The notes under the pieces: model-generated
Database searches by the model: none
What the model saw: only the letters and a program-made list of their open reading frames with translations
What the model was told of the DNA's origin: nothing
In this document: positions 34,936-63,949 of the stretch, piece by piece
Position numbering within the stretch: the stretch's first letter is position 1
Layout of the letters: each line of letters opens with the position of its first letter
DNA from: Crocodylus rhombifer
Taxonomy: Eukaryota; Chordata; Crocodylia; Crocodylidae
Direction: 5' to 3'
Length of the DNA stretch: 64,000 nt
NCBI GenBank assembly: GCA_038503035.1
Contig: JAVSML010000048.1
Location: forward strand, 186,001-250,000
Program-made: the position numbers and the translations under genes

Positions 34936-35900
34936 ACATAGAGTAATGCATTTTATATTGCCAGTATAGTCATAGTGTGCTATGTGCAGCCAAAAACGTG
35001 ACATTCCTCCAGTACATCCAGTGACACCTAACACAGATTGACTACTGAATTTGAATTGGTCTTCTCTGCACCTAGTGATGGTAAAAGACCTCTTGGAAGT
35101 CCTCCACGTAGAAATTCTTCATTCTCACCACAGCAGAGATGTCCAAGACTACATGCTGATTTTTAGCAATACTTGTTTGAACTGCAGCAGACCTGAAAGC
35201 CCATCATGTTATGGGTAATGTTAGGCGACACTATGAATTTCACAAGAATGTCATTGACTGCCATTCTGAGAAAACTAGCAATCTTATTATACAGTCATTG
35301 CCAGGTTTTCCTTTCTCCACTACATGGGCTGATAAAAGAAGAACAAGACCGCAAGCTGTTGTAAGGGAAACAAAACATAAGCTGCAGGGGATGGTACTGG
35401 AAGCATATGTATAATGCCAAACCTTAAAAATGAAAGCCCTGCTAAATATATAACAGAAACAGGATCTGACAGTAGTTCAGCCTAGATTTTGGAGGAGGAG
35501 GTACATAAACAGTGAGAGATTCAGTATTACAGTTTAGTCCATATGTCCCCTCAGTAGAGCTATTGCAGAGCTAGAGAATCACTAGCTAAGGAAATCGTAG
35601 CACCTAAAACCCCTGCATGCTTCCTGCCTCCACAACCATACTTAGCAACATGCATCCACCCACGTTCCCTTCCAGCGCTGGACTATGCCCATCTACAATT
35701 AGTACATCTACTTGAGACTGCATTTTCTTTTAAGTAATATCTCTGACCACGTAATTCTCCTTCAGGATTCTACAAGTCTGTGATACTGTTTTAAATATCA
35801 TCTGTCAGTTTACTAGGTCTCATGTCTTAGCAGAAATGCACTGACAACAAACTTTAACTTTTCAGGGCCGCTATAACCTATTTGATTTTCTTTGACAGAG
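34936..35900. other. Intergenic sequence, nothing recognised
   Basis: No exon or classified repeat seen. Confidence 0.5.
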
Positions 35901-35904
35901 TTTT

Positions 35905-36320
35905 ATAGGAACACACAAACTGCCATGCTGGATCAGACCTGGGAACTGTCTAGTCCTGTATCCTGTTTCTGATGGTGGTCAATACCAGCTGTCTCGGAGG
36001 AAAGCATACAGTTCTTGCTGTAGGAAAGTGCTGGATGATCTGATCTCCACTTTCAGTCTCATTTTGCTCAAGAATGGTTATAGATCAGGTCATGTTCTGA
36101 GGCCTACAAGGTCTAATATCTCCTTCTTGTCATTATGGTAATTCCAGATATACTTGATATCCATATCAATGTCCAGTTCCTTTTAAAACTGAGTTTTTGG
36201 CCTCAACAATTTCCTGCGGCAATGAGTTCCATAGATTTAGTTGTATATTGTGTGAAAACTTTTCCTTTTATTGGCTTTGAATTTTCACTCTTTCAATTGC
36301 ATGTCCCTTCAGTGCTAGAG
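35905..36320 (-). mobile_element. Ancient LINE 3'-end fragment (L2/CR1-like)
   Basis: AACTGCCATGCTGGATCAGA, TAGTCCTGTATCCTGTTTCT and GGCAATGAGTTCCATAGATT appear in the order of a widespread amniote LINE tail. The exact subfamily is unknown. Confidence 0.6.
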
Positions 36321-36344
36321 TACTGAAAATGTTGGTGGTACATG

Positions 36345-36830
36345 GTACTAGTGAGCAGCCGGACGCGAAGCTGGCAGTAGTGACGGTGGCACATACTCGG
36401 CATGGCCACTGCGCCCGGCTCTACAGGGTGCTCCGAAGTGTGAGGCCCGCGATGGTTCCTCCCATTTGCTGCTCCCCCGGGACGGCCCTGGCTGCTGCTG
36501 GCCCCAGATGGCAGAACCAGCCTCCTGACATCAGCAGGCAGATCAGGGGTCCCACTGGTATCCTTGGGAGGGCTGTGGGGGCTGTGCCAGAGTCCTCCCT
36601 GGGGTGTGGGCCCCCGATCTGCCTGCTGGATGACAGGAGGCAGGTGCTGCCACCAGGAGCCAGCAGCAGCGCCGATCTTCCCAGCACTGGGTGCGGGCTG
36701 CGCCCAGCACTGACTGGTCTGTCATCTGGCAGGCAGATCAGGGGCCTGCAGCCCTGGGAGAACTCCTGCACAGCCCCTGCAGCCCCCCGGGGGTGTGGTG
36801 AGCTCCTGATCTGCCTGCCTGCCACATTTT
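36345..36830. repeat. GC-rich block with alternating inverted repeats
   Basis: The motif GCAGGCAGATC occurs in alternating orientation at about 36535, 36620 (reverse), 36727 and 36808 (reverse). The block is far more GC-rich than its flanks. It could be a decayed non-autonomous transposon. Long frames on both strands reflect composition only. Confidence 0.5.
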
Positions 36831-37035
36831 CTGATTCCCCAAAGAAAGCAAACAGCATGCAGGGTAACATTTTTTTCGAGTCTTAAAAGTGTTCCTATTC
36901 AAAGCCCAGCTGAAAGCATTTAATTGCTGTTGTTGGTCGAAAAACAAGAGTGTGATTAGAGGTCAGTCTCACTGCCTGCCAGAGACCTGTGCATGGCGTA
37001 GGATGCAGCCTGGAGTGAGCCAGTACAGCCTAGAC

Positions 37036-37190
37036 CAGGGGCGAGCAATTACTTCAGGTGGAGGGCCATGGAATGAGGTCTGGTGAGCTTTTAAGGGCCG
37101 CATGGGTAGCCCTGCCCCTTGACAGTTACCCTACCCCCTGGTCACTATTTTGGGACCAGAAGTCCCTCCCCTTGCCCCCCAGAAATACTC
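37036..37190. mobile_element. hAT-type MITE fragment, same family as 61580-61766
   Basis: CAGGGGCGAGCAATTA, GGTGGAGGGCCATGG and AAGGGCCGCATG align in order with the left half of the intron-15 MITE. The right end was not found. Confidence 0.7.
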
Positions 37191-38085
37191 CTTTTGGGGA
37201 ATGGGGGGGGATTGCTATCTTAGAACCAGAAAAAACCCAAATCATACACTAAAGAATGTGCTGCTTGGGCCTTCTTCCAGGGTAATCTCTGCAAGCAGAT
37301 CTGCTTTGGAAAGAGTTTAAAGCTGCTCTTCGATGGAGGAGTCAGAGGTGATGCTGTGACCTGTCTTCTGGCGTGAATGTCTGCCTGGGTGTAGCTGCCC
37401 TCCCAAAATGAATTAAGCCAGATGCTTTTATGCTTTTCCAACCATTAACTTGTCTAAGAGAGTGTTTCTTTGCTGGTGAAAGACTACAGCTTAAGGAAGT
37501 GATTTTTCTGTGTTGGAGAAAGTATACTTTTGCAGCTTTTTTCCCTCTGGGATTTGGCTTCTTTATTTCTCAAATTGGCATCTCTTCTCAAGCAAGTCTG
37601 GCAGTTGTAGGAGTCCCCTGCCCTTCTTCATTTCTTTTTTTCTTTGCATTCTCATAAATGGTATTGATTAGACCCCCCTGAAGACTCTGTATCCCTTCCA
37701 CAAATATGCATAGCGTTGGGACTAGTAACACACACCTCTCTACTACTCTATACTGCTTCCCTTAGCCCTAACTTGGAAGGACTACATCAAGGGCTGAGAA
37801 AATCATTTGAAGTAAAAAGCTATTCTACCATGTTCCACTCCAGTCTGCCAAACTTCCCAAGCATTTCTGCCATATTACCCCCTCACTTGGCTTGCAGCCG
37901 CATTAAAAGGCCAATAATGCCAAGCTCTGCTCCATGCAATTTGTGTTCAAAAAGAAAGAGCTTCACATAAGAACTTTAAAAAATATATTTAAAAAACAAC
38001 TAACCCCCCCTAAAAATTGAATGTGTTGACAAATCTTTTGTTCCACTATAATAGCAAAGTGCATGGCACTCTGTTCACTTCTGTA
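37190..38085. other. Intergenic sequence, nothing recognised
   Basis: No exon or classified repeat seen. Confidence 0.5.
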
Positions 38086-40600
38086 ATAGTTTCATAGTTT
38101 CTAGGGTCGGAAGGGACCTGAGCAGATCATCTAGTCCGATGGCAGGAAAGAGTACTGGGGTCAAATGACCCCAGCTAGATGTTCATCTAACCTCCTCTTA
38201 AACACCCCCAGGGTAGGGGCCAGCACCACTTCTCTTGGAAGCTGGTTCCAGACCCTAGCCGCCCTGACCATGAAGTAGCACCTCCTGATATCTAACCTAA
38301 ACCTACCCTCTGCCAGCTTGTGACTGTTATTCCTGGTCACTCCTGGCGGTGCTCGGGGAAACAGTGACTTCCCCAGTGCCTTCTGATCCCCCCTGACTAG
38401 TTTATAACAGGCCACAAGATCCCCCCTCAGCCTTCTCTTTTGGAGGCTGAACAGGTTCAGGTCCTGTAGCCTCTCCTCGTAGGGCCTGCCCTGTTGTCCC
38501 CTGATCATACGAGTGGCCTCCTCTGGACCCTCTCCATGCTGTCCACATCCCTCTTGAAGTGCGGCGCCCAGACCTGGACGCAGTACTCCAGCTGCGGCCT
38601 GACCAGTGCTGCATAGAGGTCCAAGATCACCTCCTTGGACCTGCTCGAGATGCATCTGTGGATGCAGGACAAGGTGCGGTTGGCCTTCCTGACCGCGTCC
38701 CCACACTGCCGGCCCATGTTCATCTTGGAGTCAATGATGACCCCAAGATCCTTTTCCACCTCCATGCTGACAAGAGGGGAGTTCCCCAGCATGTAGGTAT
38801 GGTGCCGGTTGTTCCTCCCAAGGTGCATCACCTTGCACTTGTCTGTGTTGAAACCCATCCTATTCTCATCCGCCCACCCTTGTAGCCTGTCTAGGTCAGA
38901 TTGTAGCCTGTTGCACCCTTCCAGTGTGCCCACATCCCCCCCCATCTTAGTGTCATCAGCAAATTTGAACAGGGTGCTTTTTACCCCCTCGTCCAAGTCA
39001 CTGATAAAGATGTTGAACAGTGCGGGCCCGAGGACTGAGCCCTGCGGACCCCCACTGCCCACGTCCTTCCAGGCTGAGAAGGACCCATCTACTACCACCC
39101 TCTGGGTGCGGCCCTCCAGCCAGTTGGCGACCCATCTGACTGTGTGGGTGTCTACACCACAGCCCCCCAGTTTCTTAATGAGAACGGGGTGAGAGACAGT
39201 GTCAAAAGCCTTCCGGAAGTCCAGGAAGACTATGCCCACTGCTACCCCTGCAGCTAATGATTTGGTGATCTGATTGTAAAAGGCCACCAGGTTGGTCTGA
39301 CAGGACCTGCCACTGATGAACCCGTGCTGGTTGCCCCTAAGTATGCAGTCTCCTGCTGGCCCCTCCTGGATGTGTGCCAGCATAATTTTCTCAAACAGCT
39401 TGCCTAGGATCGAGGTAAGACTAACCGGCCTATAGTTTCCCGGGCCCTCCTTCCTGCCCTTTTTGAAGATGGGGACCATGTTGGCCCTCTTCCAGTCCTC
39501 CGGCACCTCACCAGAGCACCACGAGCGCTCGTAAAGCCGTGCCAGGGGACTTGCAATGACCTCGGCCAGTTCCTTTAGAACTCTAGGGTGGAGATCATCC
39601 GGGCCGGCTGACTTGAATATGTCCAACCCCTCCAGAAGCTCCCTAACTAAATCCTCACTAACCCGTGACCCACGTGTGCCTCCCCCGGGGCCTGAGGGGG
39701 GCCCAGCAGGGAGGTGACTGTTCTGGTCCCTACTTAGGAAAACGGAGGCAAAGATATCATTAAACAAGTTAGCTTTGCCGTCTGGTGTGACGACCAAGTT
39801 TCCCAACGTGTCCTGCAGGGGCCCCACATTACCTGGGACCTTCTTTTTACCCCCTATGTATTTAAAAAAGGACTTCTTATTGTCCTTAATCTGGGAAGCT
39901 AGTCCCAGTTCCATCTCTGCCTTGGCCTTCCTAACTGCCCCCCTACATCCCCGAGCAACTGCAGAATAGTCCCCCCTGGTGATGACCCCTTCTTTCCATT
40001 GGGTGTAAGCCTCCTTTTTAGCAAGGAGACATTCCCGGATGTGTTTGGTGAGCCATGGAGGCTTGTGTGCTCTCCTGTTCCCTTTGATCCTCGTTGGGAT
40101 TACCTTCCTTTGGGCTTGGAGGATCGTCTCCTTAAGGAGCGACCACTCTCCTTGGACACCTGGCTCCCCACCCCCCCGGGACCTCAGCGCTTCTCCAACT
40201 ATCCTCCTTAGCTCGTTGAAGTCTGCCCTCCTAAAATCTAGGGCCACTGCCTTACTGCATGCCTTTGCCACCTTGCGCTGGATGGTGAATTCCAGCAGGC
40301 GATGATCGCTGTCGCCCAGGTGGTCGAGCACCCGCAGCCCCCTCACCAGGTCATCACCCGTGGCCAGCACTAGGTCCAACAAGGCGTCTCCCCTGATGGG
40401 GCTGTGCACCTCCTGGGTTAGATGGAGGTCCTGCACTCTGGCCAAGAACCTCCGTGAGCGGTCAGACCTGGCTGACTGTTCTTCCCAGCAGATGTCCGGG
40501 AAGTTCAGGTCCCCCATGACTACCACATCCTTAGCCTTCACTACCTCTGTGAGCTGACCCAGGAATTCCTGGTCAAGCTCTTCTCCCTGAAGAGGGTATT
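38086..40600 (-). mobile_element. Young CR1 LINE, 5'-truncated but otherwise nearly intact
   Basis: The 3' end lies at the left: TAGTTTCATAGTTTCTAGGG then TCGGAAGGGACCTGAG, matching the tail of 13953-14676. ORF2 is open on the minus strand from the truncation point (about 40594) to about 38515, then continues one frame over to the stop near 38161. The 5' break falls inside the endonuclease domain, so it cannot be autonomous. Confidence 0.95.
38161..40594 (-). pseudogene. CR1 ORF2 (endonuclease C-terminus + reverse transcriptase), one frameshift
   Basis: ORF2 nicks DNA and copies the element's RNA. Visible from the truncated start: V-M-G-D-L-N-F-P and D-S-D-H-R of the apurinic-like endonuclease; a maturation segment with K-D-N-K-K-S-F-F-K-Y; RT motifs N-Y-R-P-V-S-L-T-S, F-L-D-F-R-K-A-F-D, P-Q-G-S-V-L-G-P-A-L and F-A-D-D-T-K; then the C-terminal R-L-D-I-R-R-C-Y-F domain. 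The catalytic Asp pair is intact. At about 38515-38522 a G is missing from a G-run compared with the 13953-14676 copy, shifting the frame. The initiating Met lies upstream of the truncation. Confidence 0.93.
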
Positions 40601-40683
40601 GATTAAAAATCTAGTTATTTTATTCTAGGTTACAGACAAATGTGCATTAATAAAACTGCAGAAGTAGCATGCACCTTCTCTCT

Positions 40684-40689
<6 letters not shown>

Positions 40690-40720
<31 letters not shown>
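40690..40720. repeat. (CA)n microsatellite
   Basis: About fifteen CA units. Confidence 0.97.
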
Positions 40721-40724
<4 letters not shown>

Positions 40725-41869
40725 TTTTATCAAGAACTTCAGTCTAGCAAACGGGTGACGAATGCTGACAAACTGTAAACTACTGTCAGTTTAAAAATTA
40801 AAGCTGTGAAATGATATTATACCATTATGTATTATTAATACCAATTATCTGCCCAAACAAGTCCCATGTTAATACCTGTTAAAGCATGTCACTGGCCTGA
40901 GAATCATAATGTCCGCCCTTTCCCTCCCCTTTGAACTCATCAACTCAAGTGCATGCAGGGGAAGAGAGAGGCTGTACTCTTTCTGCAGCATCCCAGTGTG
41001 CTGTTCGGGAAAAATATTGGAGCCAGTCCAAGTTTCTTACCCGGAGAAATTCCTTTCCTCAGGAAGACGGCAGTGAAGTGAACAAGTGTCATGCCTTAGG
41101 CTAGATTCTAAATCCCTGACTTTCTTCTTACCCTGACTGCACCAGGGGACAAATTCCAGAATTGTGTTATGCAGCATCGGAACCACTTATGCTAGTTTTG
41201 TCTGCATGTAACTTCACAAACCTAAACAAAGTGACTTTATAGTTGACATGGATATACCTTCTAAAGCAAAAGCTTCCAAAATCAGGTTTCAGTTACAAGC
41301 GGGAGACTCTTTCGTCCTATTTTAATTTTTTAAGAGCTGAGCACCCAGAATTAGTTAATAGGAATTCCGACACCATATGCTTTTCTTGGGAGGAATAGGT
41401 AGAACTGGAGATGAAAGCAGGCTACCAGTCAAGCCCAGGATAGATGGTGGGGTGTATACACACATCACCGCCTTTTTAGCTTCTTAACTTTTTTTGCTTT
41501 TGAGCAAGAGAAGCTTCCTGTGAGCTCCAGCTCATCACTGTCCCCACCTGTTTCTCCAACCTGTACGTCCTTTCTCCACAAACTTTGCACCATATGTGGC
41601 AGAATTCCGATAACGTCAAGGGGATATACGTGCATTAAATAAAGGCAGCCCACCCCCTTTCCATCTGATAGTGATATTTAGCTAAATTGTTGTTTGAGCA
41701 AGGAAATCTCAGCATGCATGCCAAACTGAGGACAAACCTGAGGACAAATTTGGTTAGAGGAGAGCATGAATTTTCAGAAGTGATGGTAATCATTCAACCA
41801 CACTAATTTCAAGTGTAAAATACGAAAAATTATAATTAACAATGCTTTACAACCCAGCTAAAAATCACA
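40721..41869. other. Intergenic sequence, nothing recognised
   Basis: No exon or classified repeat seen. Confidence 0.5.
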
Positions 41870-42190
41870 GAATTGTTTGAGTTGGAAGGGAACTCTGCAA
41901 CGTCATCCAGTCCACCCCCTGCATCATAGAAGGAGTGTTTTCATTATCCTTGAATAAAGATAGGACAGTGTCAAGTCATTCATATTGCTAGCGAAAGATT
42001 ATAAAACCAGCTTGGACAGTTTGTTCCATTGCCTAATTGTGCTTCCTAAATTTTTCCTAATATTTAGCCTAAATTGTCCCTTCTGAAGTTGACGCCCATT
42101 ATTACTCGTTCTGTCCACATTAACTAATAAGAATGTTTAGTCTCTTGCCTCTTCAGAACACCCCTGTATTTACAGACGATTATCGATAGG
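41870..42190 (-). mobile_element. Ancient CR1/L3-like LINE 3' fragment
   Basis: AATCACAGAATTGTTTGAGT, TTGGAAGGGAACTCTGCAAC, CATCCAGTCCACCCCCTGCA and later GACGCCCATTATTACTCGTT follow the order of CR1-type 3' ends in reverse. Confidence 0.7.
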
Positions 42191-42499
42191 GAAATGCAGG
42201 CTGTCTGGAGGCTGGGATGAAGTGGAAACAGATATTTGGATGAATACCGGGATCCCTTCAAGTTGCAAAAAGGGAGTTAGGCCTTCTCAAAATGCTACCA
42301 CTGTTTTACTGATGTGTGAGCTGATCAAATAATCTAAGAATAGACTTTCTCCGCTGCCTTCATAGCATCTGGGCACTTTCATGTCTGATCCCAGACTAAA
42401 CCAGGGAATACATGCATAAAATGAAGCGTTTCAACCAGAAACAGTAATTAGCCAAACTTGCTTGACTCTGTGAATGTTGGTATGGATTTGGCTTAGGTT

Positions 42500-43200
42500 T
42501 TTAATAAAGGATGATATTGGTTAATCTGATCAAGCCTGCTTGTTATCATGTCAGATTAGGACCTGGTCTGAATTTAGCTCCAGGTCTTTTTTCCCTTGGA
42601 TTTAACCCCCCCATTCCTGAATGTGCAATCCACTTGGCAATTTTATTGCTCTATTTTTAAATTGCTCAAATTTATCTCTCTTTAATACATGTCCCCAGCT
42701 GTTACAGAGTACACTGGAATTGCTGTATCTTGCTGACTTTATATAGGATACACGAAACTTTCTCAGCTATCTTGACTTTGAGATGCTTGTAAATAAGGTC
42801 AGAAAGGACCATTGTGATTCTGACCTCTTTAAAATAAACACATCCTAGTTGAGTGGCTCCTTTGTGCAGACAATACACTAATCAGGTTTACTGTCTTCTA
42901 ATTTAGGAATGACAAGGCTAAGTGGCCTCAGACACAACTCAGACTGACAGCTTCTTGCTCAATATCCCTTTGCAATTCGACTCCTCACCATTAATTAGTA
43001 CATTCAATCTTTATGCTACTGTCCATCCAGTTTCTAATGGGTCTGGCTTACTGTCATTCCTCTGGTGGTATTTTTTAATGGGCATGTCCTGTAGAATCTT
43101 ATCAAATGCTTTGCTCAAGGGAAACACACTTGCACATTCTTAGGCTTGTAGGAGAGTTAGTGTGCAAGATGCTTTTTGAGAAATGTAGGCTGCCTGTTAA
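42500..43200 (-). repeat. Possible ancient LINE remains
   Basis: AGGTCAGAAAGGACCATTGT near 42797 resembles a LINE 3' end, and TAGAATCTTATCAAATGCTT near 43092 resembles the reversed D-F-x-K-A-F-D block. The order is uncertain. Confidence 0.3.
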
Positions 43201-43379
43201 GTATATTCATAGGTTTGCGTTAGTTAAGATGAACAATATCTGCCAACTGCATTATTAGTATACTACAGTACTGCCAAAATAATTGGGTTATGGTGAGGGT
43301 CTCATTAAATTAGGAATGGTGGAAAGACCAGGACGGTTCCCTCTTCAAAGTAAGGCAGTGTAAATGGGCAGTACAAACC

Positions 43380-43490
43380 ATGGAGGGAAGACAGGATCAG
43401 AGAGGCAAAGGACTCGGCTGAGGTCGCACAGCAGGGCAGGCGGTAGCAGACCTGGGACTGCCAGCTGACTGAACCGCTCTGCCTCGAGGA
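43380..43490 (-). repeat. MIR SINE fragment (minus strand)
   Basis: GATCAGAGAGGCAAAGGACT, GGCTGAGGTCGCACAGCAGG and GACCTGGGACTGCCAGCTGA follow the reverse-complement MIR consensus. Confidence 0.75.
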
Positions 43491-43620
43491 ACGACATGTT
43501 TGTTCTCACGATGTGCTGCCTTTATTTCTTGCAGAGCTGGGATAATGGAAAGGGACTTCGTTTCACTTCCTCGTGCTCTAGCTTGAAGCTTTCTGCTTCA
43601 AATCAACCTCTCCCCCTTAT

Positions 43621-43816
43621 GATTTTTTTTAAATTATATTTGTTTTGCAATGACTCAATTTCGATTTAAAATCAACAAGTTCCCCTTTACTGTGACTTTT
43701 GCTGAGGTTTTTTTATAATTAAAGATTTTTTTTAATTAAATTTGTTTTGCACGGACTACATTTCAATCTAAAATCAAAAAATTCCCCTTTACTGTGACTT
43801 TTGCTGAAGTTTTTGG
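43621..43816. repeat. Two-copy tandem duplication, 103-bp period
   Basis: Units at 43621-43713 and 43724-43816 share GATTTTTTTTAA, TTTGTTTTGCA, AAAATCAA and CCCCTTTACTGTGACTTTTG in order. Divergence is about 15%. Confidence 0.85.
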
Positions 43817-43817
43817 A

Positions 43818-45180
43818 GTACAGGCAGTCCTCAGACTTACATAGATTTCATAGATTTCATAGACATCAGGGCTGGAAGGGACCTCGGGAGATCATCAAGT
43901 CCAGCCCCCTGCCCAAAGGGCAGGAAGTCAGCTGGGGCCATAGGATCCCAGCAAGATAAGCATCCAATTTGCTCTTGAAGGTGTTCAATGTAGGTGCTTG
44001 AACCACCTCCGCTGGCAGGCTGTTCCAGAGCTTGGGGGCTCGGACAGTAAAGAAATTCTTCCTTATGTCCAGCCTGAAATGGTGTTGCAGGAGTTTGTGA
44101 CCGTTCGACCTCGTCATCCCCTGGGGCGCTCTGGTGAACAGACGTTCCCCCAGATCCTGGTGGTCACCCCTGATAAACTTATAGGTGGCCATCAGATCAC
44201 CCCTGAGCCTGCGCTTTTCCAGGCTGAAGAGTCCCATGGCTCTCAGCCTGTCGTCGTAAGATCTGTTTTCCTGACCTCTGATCATGCGCGTGGCTCTCCT
44301 CTGGACTCTCTCAAGCTTCTCCACATTCTTTTTGAATTGTGGGGCCCAAAACTGGATGCAGTACTCCAGCTGTGGCCTCACCAAGGCCGAGTACAAGGGG
44401 AGAATGACGTCCCAGGATTTGCTCGAGAAGCATCTATGGATGCACGCCAGCGTTTTGGTCGCTTTATTAGCTGCAGCATCGCATTGGAGGCTCATGTTCA
44501 TCTTGTGGTCAATGATGACCCCCAAGTCTCTTTCTTCTGTAGTGCTAGCCAGCGTAGCACTGCCGAGCCTATAAGGGTGCTGCAGGTTTTCCTTCCCAAG
44601 GTGGAGAGCCTTGCGTTTTTCGATGTTAAACACCATCAGGTTCTTGTCCGCCCACTTGCTGAGCCTGTCCAGGTCAGCCTGGATCACCCGCCTATCTTCT
44701 GCCGTGGATGCTTTGCCCCAAAATTTGGTGTCATCGGCGAACTTGGCCAGTCTGCTCCTGACTCCAGTGTCCACATCATTAATGAAGATGTTGAACAGGA
44801 TGGGTCCCAGGACAGAGCCTTGAGGGACCCCACTGGTCACAGGGCACCACGATGAGTGACTGCCATCGATTACAACCCTCTGGGTCCGACCACGGAGCCA
44901 GTTTCCCAGCCAGCGGATCGTGGTGGACCCAAGGCCACAACTGGCCAGTTTGGCCAAGACGTGATCATGGGATACCAGATCGAAGGCTTTTTTGGAGTCA
45001 AAATATATGACCTCAATCTCATCTCCCTTATCCAGGTGATACGACACAATTGGTTCCTGAAAATCGTGTCTTAAGTTGAAACGTAACTTGGAACCGATTT
45101 CCCATAGGAACAATGTTATAAATGGTTCCTGAACCAAGGCCCAATACCCTATTTCCACCAAAAATACCCCAGGATTTTGT
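43818..45180. repeat. Unclassified repeat split by a CR1 insertion
   Basis: The left piece, TACAGGCAGTCCTCAGACTTAC, ends at 43840. The right piece resumes near 45040 as TACGACACAATTGGTTCCTG and goes on to GGAACAATGTTATAAATGG and TTCCTGAACCAAGGCCC. I recall similar sequence from reptile genomes but cannot name it. Confidence 0.55.
43841..45041 (-). mobile_element. CR1 LINE with uninterrupted RT frame, 5'-truncated
   Basis: The 3' end lies at the left (ATAGATTTCAT repeats, GGGCTGGAAGGGACCTCG). The minus-strand frame reads H-L-D-K-G-D-E-I-E-V-I-Y, then K-K-A-F-D-L-V-S-H, P-Q-G-S-V-L-G-P-I-L, F-A-D-D-T-K and [12 protein letters not shown] to a stop at 43866 without a break. About 35 extra residues at the open frame's start come from flanking DNA, not CR1. 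This is a different subfamily from 38.1-40.6 kb. Confidence 0.94.
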
Positions 45181-45730
45181 ACTCAATCAATTACAGATGA
45201 GTAATATAGTGACAATAATGCATTTATATTGTAAATAGAAATCGTATTGCTTTGGAGGGACTTTTTTGAGGTGAGCTTGCTGGAGGTTTTGGAGGGCTCC
45301 TGGCTGCAGGTGTTTCTGGCGGCCGTCTGCTTTCTAAAGGAAAGGAAGCGTCCGGGGAAGTGTGGACGGGCGGGAGAGGAGGCGAGGGACGCGGCGGCAT
45401 CGCTCGCACCAAGCCTTGTCCCGTCGACCCTGGTGCCAGGAGCTGAAGCGGGGTGTCCATTTCCAAAGGCTGCTAGTCGAGGACTGCCCGCACCGAGGGC
45501 GTTTTACCGTTCCCGGGTGTGGGCTTCCCAGTGACAGTTTGGGGCGGGCCGGGCTTCCATGGCGGACTGGCGTTAACGAGGACAACGCCGCTTGAGGCAA
45601 GGAAGCAGCACAGAAAGACAAGGATTTAGGAGCTGAGCTGTGCCCAAGCCCCCCGCGTCCTGCCGCAGCCAGCCCGCTCCTGGGCTCTCAGGCCCGGCTC
45701 CCAGGCGGGGCGCCAGGCCGGGCCGGGCCG

Positions 45731-45850
45731 CGGGGCGGGGCGGGGCGAGGCGAGGCGGAGGCCGCGGAGGCGGAGGCCGGGCGCTCCTATAAGCGGCGGG
45801 TTGGCGGCGGCGCCGCGTGAGCGGGCTTTGTGGCGGCTCCGTGCGGGACC
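45731..45850 (+). promoter_or_regulatory. GFPT2: GFPT2 core promoter: GC boxes, TATA-like box and short 5' UTR
   Basis: Two overlapping GGGGCGGGG Sp1-type boxes lie at 45732-45745. A TATAAG box lies at 45788-45793 in an otherwise GC-only stretch. If it is used, transcription would start near 45818 and the 5' UTR would be only about 30-35 nt. The start codon has A at -3 and C at -1 and -2. The combination of TATA and CpG island is seen directly; the start site is inferred. Confidence 0.6.

Positions 45851-63949
<18,099 letters not shown>

Noticed and set aside
36329..36886. Long open frames on both strands
   Set aside because: They result from GC-rich alternating inverted repeats; the peptides on both strands are composition-driven and without family motifs.
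45042..45161. N-terminal extension of the CR1 open frame at 43866-45161
   Set aside because: The first roughly 35 residues are encoded by flanking repeat DNA and have no counterpart in other CR1 copies; the open frame is accidental.
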